A stretch of DNA of 34,360 nucleotides from Candidatus Hydrogenedens sp. (GCA_012522755.1 JAAYJV010000056.1:1-34360), one strand, 5' to 3'. Counted from the stretch's first letter, positions 16,203 through 25,054 are shown. Program-made: numbers and translations. Notes: generated by a model not told the origin, from the sequence alone.

Positions 16203-17512
16203 CCAAAAAACTTTTTACACGACGTTCTTTTCTGGGAAAGACCGCGGCGGCTGTGGCTGCGCCGATCATCCTGCCGGCACATGTATTGGGTCGGGATGGA
16301 GCCGTCGCTCCGAGCGAACGCATCACCATGGGATTCATCGGTCTGGGCGGTCAGGGTTCGGGCCATCTTTTCGGAGGTTCCTGGACCTATGTGGCGGGCG
16401 GTTATCTCGGCCGCAAAGAAGTACAGGTGGCGGCTGTATGCGACCTCTGGAAACAACGGCGGGAAGATGCGGCTGAACGGGTCAACCGTCATTACGCCCA
16501 TCTCACTGGTCAGGACAGCTATGACGGCTGCCCGGCCTATCTGGATTTCCGTGAACTCCTCGCCCGCAGTGATATTGATGCCGTACTGATGGCACTCCCC
16601 TATCACTGGCACGCTTCCATGGCGATACTTGCCGCGCAATCGGGCAAGGATGTCTACAGTGAGAAACCCGTTGCGCTCACTGTGGAAGAAGGACGACTTC
16701 TGTCGGACACGATGAGACGCTATGGCCGGGTCTATCAGGCGGGAACACAGCAGCGCTCGGAGGCGGAGTATGGCGGCAAATTTCAGCAGGCCTGGAAACT
16801 GGTGCGCAATGGCTTCATCGGCGAAGTGAAAGAAATTTACAGCTTCAGTCCCGGCGGCGGATTCAGTGCCAACATGCAGAATACCCGGCCGACGGAACAT
16901 CCTGAACCGGAAGGCTTTTCCTGGGATCTCTATCTGGGTCCCGGACCGTGGCAGCCCTATACAGGGGGCAATGCCCATTGCGGTCTGTTTTCCTATGGCG
17001 ATCCCAACTGGGGTCCTCATCATTTTGACTTTGTACAATGGGTTCTGGAAAAGGACTATACCGGACCGGAAGCCATCGGCTATGAAGAGGGCCACGCCGT
17101 GCTCTATTATCCCGGCGGCTTGAAAGTACATTGCTGTGCCCATCCCACCGTCACGACAGGCGCTTCAGGCGGAGCCTGTTTCGTAGGGACGGAAGGTCAC
17201 ATCGCCGTGGATCGCGAAGCCATTGTCGCCACACCGGAAAGTATATTGCAGCGCGAAATACGCCCTCAGGATGAGCATCCCTATAAGAGCCCCATGCACG
17301 CCAATAATTTCATTGAGTGTATCCGCAGCCGTCGCAAGACCATTTGCGATGCGGAAACGGCCCACCGTTCCATGAGTCTTGTGCTGCTGGCTGGTATCGC
17401 CACGCAAATCCGGGATTATGCCCGCTGGGACGCAGCAAAGGAATGTTTTCCCGATCACGAAGAAGCAAATCGTCATCTGGGCTATGTACCCCGTCCGGGA
17501 TGGCGGACATGA
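16199..17512 (+). CDS. Tat-exported Gfo/Idh/MocA family oxidoreductase
   Basis: A 437-residue NAD(P)-dependent oxidoreductase of the Gfo/Idh/MocA family, whose members act on sugars, inositols and related polyols. The N-terminus carries a twin-arginine signal, TRRSFLGK at residues 7-14 followed by a hydrophobic alanine-rich stretch, so the folded cofactor-loaded enzyme is predicted to reach the periplasm. The Rossmann glycine motif GFIGLGGQG is at 45-53. The conserved EKP (lysine in catalysis and cofactor binding) is at 155-157. A C-terminal alpha/beta substrate domain follows. The gene begins within the stop of the HEAT/propeller gene (ATGA overlap), which points to joint expression and perhaps a complex. 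Exported members are characteristic of Planctomycetes-like and related bacteria. The substrate cannot be read from the sequence. Confidence 0.95.
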   Translation: MTKKLFTRRSFLGKTAAAVAAPIILPAHVLGRDGAVAPSERITMGFIGLGGQGSGHLFGGSWTYVAGGYLGRKEVQVAAVCDLWKQRREDAAERVNRHYAHLTGQDSYDGCPAYLDFRELLARSDIDAVLMALPYHWHASMAILAAQSGKDVYSEKPVALTVEEGRLLSDTMRRYGRVYQAGTQQRSEAEYGGKFQQAWKLVRNGFIGEVKEIYSFSPGGGFSANMQNTRPTEHPEPEGFSWDLYLGPGPWQPYTGGNAHCGLFSYGDPNWGPHHFDFVQWVLEKDYTGPEAIGYEEGHAVLYYPGGLKVHCCAHPTVTTGASGGACFVGTEGHIAVDREAIVATPESILQREIRPQDEHPYKSPMHANNFIECIRSRRKTICDAETAHRSMSLVLLAGIATQIRDYARWDAAKECFPDHEEANRHLGYVPRPGWRT

Positions 17513-17526
17513 TTTTCTGATACAAC

Positions 17527-17555
17527 TTGCCTTGTCGGAAAAGTGCTGGTAGAAT
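17527..17555 (+). promoter_or_regulatory. Sigma-70-like promoter of the second Gfo/Idh/MocA gene
   Basis: TTGCCT (17527-17532) and TAGAAT (17550-17555) are separated by exactly 17 bases. Transcription would start near 17562, giving a leader of about 57 bases ending in an AGAGGAG ribosome site before the ATG at 17619. It lies just past the stop of the Tat oxidoreductase gene, so the second oxidoreductase can be expressed on its own. Confidence 0.6.
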
Positions 17556-17618
17556 CACAGTACAGATAAACCACGCCCTCCAGCAAAGAGGACCGGCCTT
17601 CAAGAGGAGATCACGAGA

Positions 17619-18764
17619 ATGAAGACAGCGCCTTTGGGAATTATCATGAACGGTGTTACCGGCCGAATGGGTACGAACCAGCATCTCATGCGTTCACTCA
17701 TGGAAATCAGAAAAGAGGGCGGCCTCCCGGCCGGAGATCAGTGCATCATCCCCGAACCTCTTCTGGTGGGCCGTAATGAGGCGAAGCTGAAAGCACTCTC
17801 CGATCAATGCGGCGGACTGCCCTGGTCCACCGATCTGGATGCTGTGCTGAGCGATGACCAGTATCAGGTCTACTTCGATGCGCTGAGCACCGTGTTGCGT
17901 GTGGAGGGAACCCGCAAAGCCATCCGTGCCGGGAAAGATGTCTATCTGGAAAAACCCATCGCCACCACAAGTGAAGAGGCTTTGAGTCTGTATCATGCGG
18001 CGGAAGAGGCCGGGGTGAAGCACGGGGTAGTTCAGGACAAACTGTGGTTGCCCGGTCTGCTGAAATTGAAACACCTCATCGACACGGGCTTCTTCGGTCG
18101 TATTCTTTCCGTCCGTGGCGAGTTCGGCTACTGGGTCTTTGAAGGCGATGGCGTTCCCATGCAGCGGCCTTCCTGGAACTACAAAAAAGCCGAAGGAGGC
18201 GGCATCATCCTGGATATGCTCTGCCACTGGCGCTATGTGATCGACAATCTTTTCGGCAACATCAATTCCGTCACCTGTCTGGGCGAAATCCATGTGCGCC
18301 GTCGCTGGGATGAGGCGGGCAATATTTTTGAAGTGGATACGGACGATGCGGCCTATGCCACCTTTGTCACGGAACCGGGCATTGTATGTCAGTTCAATTC
18401 TTCCTGGGCAACCCGTGTGCGCCGGGATGACCTGTTGACTCTTCATGTGGACGGCGAGAAAGCTTCGGCTGTTGCAGGGCTGACTCAATGCCAGATCCAG
18501 CCTGCTGCAGCCACACCCCGCTATGTATGGAATCCTGACGAGGGCAAGACACTGGAATATGCGAGCCACTGGACGCTCATGCCCGATACGGAAAATTACA
18601 AGAATGCTTTCAGAGCGCAATGGGAACTCTTTTTAAAGCATGTCGTACTGGATACGCCTTTCCACTGGAACCTTCTGGAAGGCGCGAAGGGAGTGCAGCT
18701 GGCGGAGTTGGGCATGGAAAGCTGGCAGCGGCGCACCTGGCTGGATGTGCCTGATCTCGTCTGA
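17619..18764 (+). CDS. Gfo/Idh/MocA family oxidoreductase, cytoplasmic
   Basis: A 381-residue oxidoreductase without an export signal. The nucleotide-binding loop reads NGVTGRMGTNQ (11-21), close to the style found in dihydrodipicolinate-reductase-like Rossmann folds. The family's EKP motif is at 111-113 (VYLEKPIAT). The C-terminal domain contains GGGIILDMLCHWRYVIDNLF, whose Asp and His positions resemble the substrate/catalytic region of the family. The ATG has a strong ribosome site (AGAGGAG, 7-8 bases upstream). It is 106 bases after the exported paralogue and has its own promoter. A paralogous pair with one periplasmic and one cytosolic enzyme suggests successive steps on one substrate, but that is inference. 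It converges with the SxtJ-like gene. Confidence 0.92.
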   Translation: MKTAPLGIIMNGVTGRMGTNQHLMRSLMEIRKEGGLPAGDQCIIPEPLLVGRNEAKLKALSDQCGGLPWSTDLDAVLSDDQYQVYFDALSTVLRVEGTRKAIRAGKDVYLEKPIATTSEEALSLYHAAEEAGVKHGVVQDKLWLPGLLKLKHLIDTGFFGRILSVRGEFGYWVFEGDGVPMQRPSWNYKKAEGGGIILDMLCHWRYVIDNLFGNINSVTCLGEIHVRRRWDEAGNIFEVDTDDAAYATFVTEPGIVCQFNSSWATRVRRDDLLTLHVDGEKASAVAGLTQCQIQPAAATPRYVWNPDEGKTLEYASHWTLMPDTENYKNAFRAQWELFLKHVVLDTPFHWNLLEGAKGVQLAELGMESWQRRTWLDVPDLV

Positions 18765-18791
18765 GTTGGAAACTGATTCCGCACTGACCGC

Positions 18792-19214
18792 TCAGAACTG
18801 GTGGTGATAGCGTTCGAATTCTTCAGGCTGTTCTTCCGCCTCTTCCCAATAGGTCTCCGCCGGAGCCAGCCACTTGCGTTTCAGCGGATCCTTCGCCACA
18901 AGACGCATGACCACACCCATAGGCACGATGATCAGATAATAGACGACGGTCAGCAGCACATGAGTCATGATCCAATTGAGCATAAGGGCGAACTTGATCC
19001 AGACGATGAAAACGGGGCGGAGCAAGGCTGGGAAAACTGCTGCAGGCAGGGCAAAGCACAGGCCTATGATGAGAAAAGGCCAGGGCACGGCCACAGCGCC
19101 GCCCGTTATGAAACGGATGCCCACCCGGATCAGTCCGAGGATCACAAAAGCGGCCGCCAGAACAAAACCGAATTTCCGTTGTTCTTTCCGGTCAGAGGTA
19201 TCTATATCAAGCAT
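18792..19214 (-). CDS. SxtJ-family small membrane protein
   Basis: 140 residues with three hydrophobic segments: about 16-36 (FGFVLAAAFVILGLIRVGIR), 44-63 (PFLIIGLCFALPAAVF) and 75-105 (around WIMTHVLLTVVYYLIIVPMGVV). An acidic C-terminal tail (EEAEEQPEEFE) follows. Length, topology and position directly after an SxtI-type carbamoyltransferase match SxtJ, a protein of unknown function named from the saxitoxin cluster but widespread beyond it. The ATG at 19214 has AGGAG upstream, located in the 17-base gap after the carbamoyltransferase stop. The small DUF5989/SxtK-like protein that often sits between these two genes is absent: there is no room for it. This gene is not evidence for toxin production. 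Confidence 0.76.
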   Translation of the reverse strand: MLDIDTSDRKEQRKFGFVLAAAFVILGLIRVGIRFITGGAVAVPWPFLIIGLCFALPAAVFPALLRPVFIVWIKFALMLNWIMTHVLLTVVYYLIIVPMGVVMRLVAKDPLKRKWLAPAETYWEEAEEQPEEFERYHHQF

Positions 19215-19231
19215 GGTATGTCTCCTGCGGA

Positions 19232-21046
19232 TCAGTCCAGTTCAAACTCTTCACGCCAGTCCCCTTCCTCCTCCCAGGCTTCCTGCTCTTCTTTATTCAG
19301 CAGAAAAGAGCCCAGGCAGAGATAATCCATACGGGTGCGCATGAAGCAGGTATAGGATTCTTCCGGCGTGCAGACAATGGGTTCGCCCCGCACATTGAAA
19401 GAAGTATTGATCACTACCGGGCAGCCTGTTTTCTCATAAAAGGCTTTGATCATATCGTAATAAAGGGCGTGGTCTTCCCGGCGCACCGTCTGTACCCGTG
19501 CCGAATTGTCCACATGGGTGATGGCCGGAAGTTCGGAACGGATGACCCGGAGTTTCTCAAAGCCTTCGGCCTGCACTTCTTCCTCCGACAGGTCCCGGAG
19601 TTTTTCGTCCAGCACATCAGCTACGAGCAGCATATAGGGGCTGTCGTGGCCGCGCAGATCAAAATAATCGCTCGCATGATCGGCCAGAGCCGTGGGGGCG
19701 AAGGGTCGGAATGATTCTCTGAATTTGATCTTGAGATTCAAAACAGACTGCATGTCCCGGGAACGGGGATCGCCCAGAATACTGCGGCCGCCCAGAGCAC
19801 GGGGCCCGAACTCCATGCGTCCCTGATGCCAGCCCACCACTTTTTCAGAAGCGAGCAGTTCCGCCACTTTTGCCGGAATCTCTGCTTCATTCAGACGGGT
19901 ATAGGGTATCTGACCTTCGTCCAGAAAAGCCTGTATGGCTTCATCGCTGAAGGCCGGGCCCAGATAGGTGGCTTTCTGACGGCGTGCATCGGGAACCCGT
20001 TCTTTTTCCAGAAGCTGATGCCAGGCGAAAAGAGCGGCACCCAGAGCATTGCCGCCATCACCGGCACAGGGCTGGATCCAGATGGATTCAAAATCACTTT
20101 CCCGCAATATCCGGCCGTTGGCAACACAGTTGAGAGCCACCCCGCCGGCAAGAACCAGATGTTTTTTGCCCGTCTCTTTATGAACATGCTTCGCTATCTT
20201 CAGGAGAATCTCTTCAGTCACTTCCTGAACACTGCGGGCAAGATCCATTTCACGCTGGGAAATTTTGCTTTCCGGCTTGCGCTCGGGACCACCGAAGAGA
20301 GAGGCGAATTCTCTGTTGGTCATGCGCAACCCGGCGCAATAATCGAAGTAACGCATATCCAGACGGAACGACCCGTCTTCACGGATATCAACAAGTTCAT
20401 TTTTGATGACATCCACATAGCGGGGTTCGCCATAGGGAGCCAGTCCCATGAGCTTGTATTCGCCGCTGTTCACCCTGAAACCACAGAAATAGGTGAAGGC
20501 GGAATAGAGCAGGCCCAGAGAATGGGGAAAATTGATTTGTTTTTTGATGCACACTTCCCGGCCTTCGCCCACGCCCCAGGTGGTGGTGGCCCATTCGCCC
20601 ACACCGTCCACAGTGATGATGGCACTCTCTTCAAAGGGGCTGGGATAAAAGGCGGCCGCCGCATGGGAAAGATGGTGGGTTGAATACAGAATCTTTCCCT
20701 CATAGCCCAGTTTTTTCCGGATAACAGAGGGAACAAAGAGCTTTTCTTTCAACCAGGAAGGCATCTGACTCAGGAAAGACAGATAGCCCCGCGGTGCCGT
20801 GGCTAGATAGCTCATGAGGAGCCGTTCAAATTTCACCAGCGGTTTGTCATAAAAGGCCACATAGTCTATGTCATTGATATCCAGTCCCCCTTCGGCCAGA
20901 CAATAAGCCACGGCTCCTTCGGGAAAACTGGGATCATGCTTCTTTCGTGAGAAACGCTCTTCCTGAGCGGCTGCAATAATTTCGCCATCACGAAGCAATG
21001 CGGCGGCGCTGTCATGATAAAAAGCGGATATGCCAAGTATATTCAT
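19232..21046 (-). CDS. Carbamoyltransferase, NodU/CmcH/SxtI family
   Basis: A 604-residue cytosolic O-carbamoyltransferase that uses carbamoyl phosphate and ATP to modify a hydroxyl group, usually on a sugar or secondary metabolite. The start MNILGISAFYHDSAAALL is the family's standard N-terminus; the ATG at 21046 has AAAGGG upstream, and the longer open frame to 21235 is rejected. The Kae1-like adenylating domain has the metal-binding HHLSHAA at 124-130. The C-terminal domain carries GWHQGRMEFGPRALGGRSIL (about 404-425), a family signature, and INTSFNVRGEPIVCTPE near the end. It forms an operon with the SxtJ-like gene. A divergent Agl23-like glycosyltransferase suggests a cell-surface glycan as acceptor, which is inference. 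Confidence 0.95.
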   Translation of the reverse strand: MNILGISAFYHDSAAALLRDGEIIAAAQEERFSRKKHDPSFPEGAVAYCLAEGGLDINDIDYVAFYDKPLVKFERLLMSYLATAPRGYLSFLSQMPSWLKEKLFVPSVIRKKLGYEGKILYSTHHLSHAAAAFYPSPFEESAIITVDGVGEWATTTWGVGEGREVCIKKQINFPHSLGLLYSAFTYFCGFRVNSGEYKLMGLAPYGEPRYVDVIKNELVDIREDGSFRLDMRYFDYCAGLRMTNREFASLFGGPERKPESKISQREMDLARSVQEVTEEILLKIAKHVHKETGKKHLVLAGGVALNCVANGRILRESDFESIWIQPCAGDGGNALGAALFAWHQLLEKERVPDARRQKATYLGPAFSDEAIQAFLDEGQIPYTRLNEAEIPAKVAELLASEKVVGWHQGRMEFGPRALGGRSILGDPRSRDMQSVLNLKIKFRESFRPFAPTALADHASDYFDLRGHDSPYMLLVADVLDEKLRDLSEEEVQAEGFEKLRVIRSELPAITHVDNSARVQTVRREDHALYYDMIKAFYEKTGCPVVINTSFNVRGEPIVCTPEESYTCFMRTRMDYLCLGSFLLNKEEQEAWEEEGDWREEFELD

Positions 21047-21142
21047 AGTGTCCCTTTTTATGAGCCGGTACCGGGCGGGCTGTCCGGGCGGAAAGCCGGC
21101 TTCAGACATTTTACCTGCTCTGATCCGGGTAAATAAAGCCGG

Positions 21143-21171
21143 TTGCCTCTTTTCATTGTTCTCTGTATGAT
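21143..21171 (+). promoter_or_regulatory. Sigma-70-like promoter of the Agl23-like gene
   Basis: TTGCCT (21143-21148) and TATGAT (21166-21171) are separated by exactly 17 bases. Start of transcription would be near 21178, about 60 bases before the ATG at 21238. The same −35 hexamer and spacing occur at 17527-17555. Confidence 0.55.
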
Positions 21172-21191
21172 ATAGCCATGGGTAAATGTGG

Positions 21192-21200
21192 ATTATACCA
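21192..21200 (-). promoter_or_regulatory. Extended −10 promoter of the carbamoyltransferase
   Basis: On the minus strand the sequence reads TGG-TATAAT: a perfect −10 hexamer with the extended TGn element. No good −35 is present. The leader would be about 140 bases long and contains an imperfect inverted repeat (AGCCGG…CCGGCT, about 21060-21098). It sits about 20 bases from the opposing −10 at 21166-21171, so RNA polymerase binding may be mutually exclusive. Confidence 0.38.
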
Positions 21201-21237
21201 GACCGGCATGCCAATTCCGGACTGAGCAACAACACTG

Positions 21238-22860
21238 ATGGAAAGAATAAACGTGTATCAACGCTCTTCCCTCTGGGCTCTTTCAGCCTTTATCGTGATT
21301 CTCATTATAGCCGCACTGTTCCGCTTCCCCCAGCTGGACAGACGTCCTCTCCACGGGGACGAAGCGAACCAGGCCGTGAAGACAGGTGCTCTTTACGACC
21401 GCGGCTTTTATGAATATGATCCTTTTGAACACCACGGTCCGACGCTTTATTATATGGAGCTGCCTTTTCTCTGGCTGAGCGGTGCCGGAGATTTTGCTGA
21501 TTCAACCATCATCCCCTACCGGCTGCTCATTGTCTTCGGCGGAATGATACTGATTGCGCTCCTCTGGTTTCTCCGGGATCTCATAGGAACAAAAGCCGTC
21601 TTATGGGCCGCCCTGCTCATGGCTGTCTCTCATGGAATGGTCTATTACAGCCGGTATTATGTACAGGAAATGCTGCTCATCTGTTTTGTCCAGGCCGCCT
21701 TCAGTTTCGGATGGCTCTATTTCAAAAAGCCGACCATCCTCCGTGCCATACTCTTCGGCATTGCTCTGGGACTTATCCATGCCACCAAAGAAACCTGTAT
21801 CCTCATGGTGTTCAGCGCTCTCGTGGCGATGGCGGTCTGCTTATGGCTCTATCGCCGGAGCGTTTCTCAGTCTTTCAGTGAAATGGCCCGCGGATTTTTC
21901 ACCCGATCAAGAAACATCGAAATTCTCCTCATCATTCTCTCCGCGCTGGCCGTATCCATTCTCTTTTTCACTTCCTTTTTCAGCCATGCCCGCGGTCCTC
22001 TGGATTCCATTCTGACCTATACCCATTATCTGCATCGGGCTGAGGGAGCGGGCAGCTCGGGAATCCATGACAAGCCCTGGTATTATTACCTCACTTTGCT
22101 GAGCTATTTCCACCGTCAGGCCGGGCCACGCTGGTCGGAAGGCTTTACACTGTTCCTGGCACTCGTCGCTTCCTGTGGCATTCTCTTCGCAAACTCTTTC
22201 TCTCGGGAAAAAAATAAGCCGGATAAAGAAAAGGCACAGCGCTGGTTCCATCCCTTTCTGATGGTCTATGCCCTTGTGCTTCTGGCGCTCTTCAGTGCCA
22301 TCCCCTACAAGACCCCCTGGAATGTGCTGCCAGCCTATCACGGCTTGCTTCTGCTGGCGGGAGTGGGTGCCGCACAAATCACAACAGCACGTTTCGGCCG
22401 CATTGTCCAGGCCCTGCTCTGTCTTGTTCTTCTGGGAGGTGCAGCCCATATGGGATGGCAGAGCTATCAGGGCAATTTCATTTATGATGCCGACACGCGC
22501 AACCCCTATGTATATGCCCACCCTTCCAGAGCCATCTATAAACTGGTGGATCGCATTCATCATATTGCCGCTGTGGCACCCGAAGGCCGGGATATGCACA
22601 TCAACCTCATTCAGCCGGAAGGCGACTACTGGCCCCTGCCCTGGTATTTGAAGAAATATTCAAAAGTCGGATGGTGGACCCATCTGCCTGATCCCCTCGA
22701 TGCGCCTCTGGTACTGGCACCGGCCGCCCTCCATGACCTGGTGGAAGAGCAACTGAAAGACGATTATTTCGTTGAATTTCAGGCCCTGCGACCCAGTGTG
22801 CTCTTTCATGTATGGATCCGCCGGGACTTGTGGGACGCCTTTATGGAAACCCGTCGCTGA
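21238..22860 (+). CDS. Agl23-like (TIGR03663) membrane glycosyltransferase
   Basis: A 540-residue polytopic membrane protein of the GT-C/ArnT-like fold. After the first membrane helix (~12-30) comes the loop motif PLHGDEANQA with the acidic pair D41-E42, then YDPFEHHGPTLYY. Both are characteristic of the family annotated as flippase-associated Agl23 or TIGR03663, related to glycosyltransferase family 39. About 8-10 further hydrophobic helices follow, then a C-terminal domain from ~430 that is presumably periplasmic. Such enzymes transfer a sugar from a lipid-phosphate donor outside the membrane. The ATG at 21238 has a poor ribosome site; a GTG five codons later has GGAAAG upstream and could be the real start. 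It diverges from the carbamoyltransferase, which supports a glycan-modification locus. Confidence 0.76.
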   Translation: MERINVYQRSSLWALSAFIVILIIAALFRFPQLDRRPLHGDEANQAVKTGALYDRGFYEYDPFEHHGPTLYYMELPFLWLSGAGDFADSTIIPYRLLIVFGGMILIALLWFLRDLIGTKAVLWAALLMAVSHGMVYYSRYYVQEMLLICFVQAAFSFGWLYFKKPTILRAILFGIALGLIHATKETCILMVFSALVAMAVCLWLYRRSVSQSFSEMARGFFTRSRNIEILLIILSALAVSILFFTSFFSHARGPLDSILTYTHYLHRAEGAGSSGIHDKPWYYYLTLLSYFHRQAGPRWSEGFTLFLALVASCGILFANSFSREKNKPDKEKAQRWFHPFLMVYALVLLALFSAIPYKTPWNVLPAYHGLLLLAGVGAAQITTARFGRIVQALLCLVLLGGAAHMGWQSYQGNFIYDADTRNPYVYAHPSRAIYKLVDRIHHIAAVAPEGRDMHINLIQPEGDYWPLPWYLKKYSKVGWWTHLPDPLDAPLVLAPAALHDLVEEQLKDDYFVEFQALRPSVLFHVWIRRDLWDAFMETRR

Positions 22861-22940
22861 GCTGCTTTCCTGAAAAATATCGCCTTTCTGCAGTCCCTGG
22901 AATTCTCCTTTTCCCGGGAAAAAAATCTCTCTTTAAAACA

Positions 22941-22969
22941 TTGCAATTTTGAGGCGAATATGTCATTAT
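22941..22969 (+). promoter_or_regulatory. Possible promoter of the acidic coiled-coil/ftsA genes
   Basis: TTGCAA (22941-22946) and CATTAT (22964-22969) have a 17-base spacer in an AT-rich stretch. The −10 matches only 4 of 6 bases. A perfect palindrome, TTTTCCCGGGAAAA, lies just upstream at 22909-22922 and could be an operator or part of a terminator for the Agl23-like gene. Confidence 0.3.
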
Positions 22970-23045
22970 ATTGTGGAGTACATCAACTCATACACAATAT
23001 ATTGTTTTTATCTCATTAAAGTCAGGATCAGCCGGAGAAAAGAGC

Positions 23046-25001
23046 GTGCGGTTTGTGAAAAAGCGACGATGGGCGATTTTCAATCGTTCCCAGCCCCAAA
23101 CTGAGACCAAAACAGAAAGCTCCGGAGATGATTCCCCTATTTCTTCTGAAGCAAAGGAGGAGGAAGAAACCATGAGCGCACCTCAGGATCATGCAGCGTC
23201 CCCGTCCGGTCCGGATATCCGTCCTTCAGACGATCCCGCGCCCTTGTCCAGGGCATTGGATTCCTTTTTCTCCCGAGTCAATCAAGTGGGTCCCGAAAGC
23301 GATCTGGAGCTCTGGGTTCAGGAGTGTACAGACGATTTATTGCTGGGCATCGAACTGTGTACACGCCATCACTGGCTTCCTGTCCGGCTGGCACTCATCG
23401 ATCTCGCCCGGATTCTTCACAGCTATCACCAGGCCGGCAAGACACTGGATTGTCTGGATTTCCTGAAAAGCAGCTGGAACAGTTTTTCCGTCATGACAGG
23501 CGATATTATTCTGGGAAAAATACACGACGGAATGACGCTGAGATGGCAAAGACTCGTCAAAGCCGTAATCTCTGAAATGGAAAAAGCCGACATTCCACTC
23601 ATCGACGACGGCGAAGAAGAAAAGGCCCTGGAAGAAAGGATTGAAACACAGCAGAAAGAGGAAGAACAGGAGCTGTCAGAAGAGCCTTTGCAAGAAGAGG
23701 AGACGACAGAAGAAGTTGCTGAAGAAACTGTGAGTGAAGAAGAGGCTCCTTTCATTATGGAAGAAGCTGTCACAGATTCAGAGCCTGTCGAAACAGAAAA
23801 AGACAGCGATATCCCCTCCCATGCAGAAGATGCAAATCAGGATAATCTGATCCCCTTCACTCTGCCCCCTCTGTCGGGTGATTTCTTTGATGAGCCCGCT
23901 GAGGAAACAGAGCCTGCTGATGAGAATATGTTTCCCTTCCCCGAATCGGGAGAAGCACAGAGCGATGCGGCCTCTTTTGAAGAGGAAGAGATATCCGCCG
24001 AGCCGGAAGCGGAGGAGCAGGAAGAAGAAGACAGCTCTTTCTTTGCCGACTGTGAAGAAGAAAGGGAAGAGGAAGAAGACAAGGACGGACTCTTTGAGGA
24101 TGAGGATCTTTTCACGCAGGATCAGGCTGAAGATGCTGAGGAAGACACAGCAGCCTTTGAAGATGATTTCAGTGATGCGTCCGTAGAAGAAGAAAGAGAA
24201 AACAGCCCTGAAGAAACTGTGGAAGAGCAGGAACCGGAGCTCCGTAAAGAGGAAGAAGAGACCGCCGGGCCTGATGAAGAAGCTGAAGTCGAACCCGACA
24301 TCGAAGAAGAGCAAGATCCCCTCGGTGAAGTGGATGACCGGCTGATTCTGGAAAGCCTTCAGGACTCCCTTAGCCGGGGGGATATATCGCGTACCCGTGA
24401 GGCGGCATTGCTGCTTACCCTGGCCATGGACAAGCGCAGCTATGAAGACTCCCGGCAAGCCGTGGAGAAAGCCGAGCAGCGGCTCGAAGACAACGCCCGG
24501 GCCATTGAAGAGGCCGTGCAGAATGTGAAGCAGGCCCATGAAGACCTGGCGCAGATGGAAGAGCAGCTGGCCGCACGTGAGGAAGAACGCAACAGCACCC
24601 GGGAAACCATTGTACAGATTGATTCGGAAGTGAGCGGCATCATCACGGAATTGGATGAGCTCGGAAAACAGATCGCCGTACTGGAACTCAAACGGGCCGC
24701 CCGTAATGAAGCTCTGGAATCAACCAACCAGCGCCGGCAAGAGGCCATCGCCGAGGAAAGCCGCCTCCAGACGGAAGTGGAGAGCCTCTCTCAGGAAGTG
24801 GAAAACATTCATCTGTATGTGGATGACCTGCAGGCCGATCAGAAGCACCGGGAAACAGAACGGAAGCTTCTTGAAAATGAAATTACGGAAGCCCGGGATG
24901 TAATGGAACAAAACCGGTCTTTGCTCATGAGTGTGGAAGATATTCTGACAGCCAACCAGAAGCGTCCCCAGCCGAAAGGACAGGAACCCGACGCCTTCTG
25001 A
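23046..25001 (+). CDS. Acidic coiled-coil protein upstream of ftsA
   Basis: A protein of about 651 residues that I do not recognise. The GTG at 23046 is chosen because GGAG lies 8 bases upstream; the open frame reaches back to a TTG at 22971. A short basic start (VRFVKKRRW) precedes a low-complexity stretch. A compact helical domain follows at about 65-180 (SRALDSFFSRVNQVG, ELWVQECTDDLLLGIELC). Residues ~185-430 are an extremely Glu/Asp-rich, probably disordered tract. Residues ~430-640 form a helical part that becomes a long coiled coil (AVEKAEQRLEDNARAIEEAV; EEQLAAREEERN; ETERKLLENEITEARDVMEQ). There is no signal peptide or membrane segment. Its stop is 53 bases before ftsA in the same direction, so a role in division or chromosome processing is possible but unproven. 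Confidence 0.8.
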   Translation: MRFVKKRRWAIFNRSQPQTETKTESSGDDSPISSEAKEEEETMSAPQDHAASPSGPDIRPSDDPAPLSRALDSFFSRVNQVGPESDLELWVQECTDDLLLGIELCTRHHWLPVRLALIDLARILHSYHQAGKTLDCLDFLKSSWNSFSVMTGDIILGKIHDGMTLRWQRLVKAVISEMEKADIPLIDDGEEEKALEERIETQQKEEEQELSEEPLQEEETTEEVAEETVSEEEAPFIMEEAVTDSEPVETEKDSDIPSHAEDANQDNLIPFTLPPLSGDFFDEPAEETEPADENMFPFPESGEAQSDAASFEEEEISAEPEAEEQEEEDSSFFADCEEEREEEEDKDGLFEDEDLFTQDQAEDAEEDTAAFEDDFSDASVEEERENSPEETVEEQEPELRKEEEETAGPDEEAEVEPDIEEEQDPLGEVDDRLILESLQDSLSRGDISRTREAALLLTLAMDKRSYEDSRQAVEKAEQRLEDNARAIEEAVQNVKQAHEDLAQMEEQLAAREEERNSTRETIVQIDSEVSGIITELDELGKQIAVLELKRAARNEALESTNQRRQEAIAEESRLQTEVESLSQEVENIHLYVDDLQADQKHRETERKLLENEITEARDVMEQNRSLLMSVEDILTANQKRPQPKGQEPDAF

Positions 25002-25054
25002 GGGGTCAGTCTTATCCGGCAGAGGTATTCAGTTTAAAAAGGAGATTTTGCGCC

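Noticed and set aside
18792-21046. Saxitoxin-type biosynthesis
   Set aside because: Only the general carbamoyltransferase and SxtJ-like genes are present. These occur widely, and none of the toxin-specific genes is here.
21047-21235. N-terminal extension of the carbamoyltransferase to 21235
   Set aside because: The family begins with MNILGISAFYHD at 21046, where a ribosome site is present. The extension covers the divergent promoter region.
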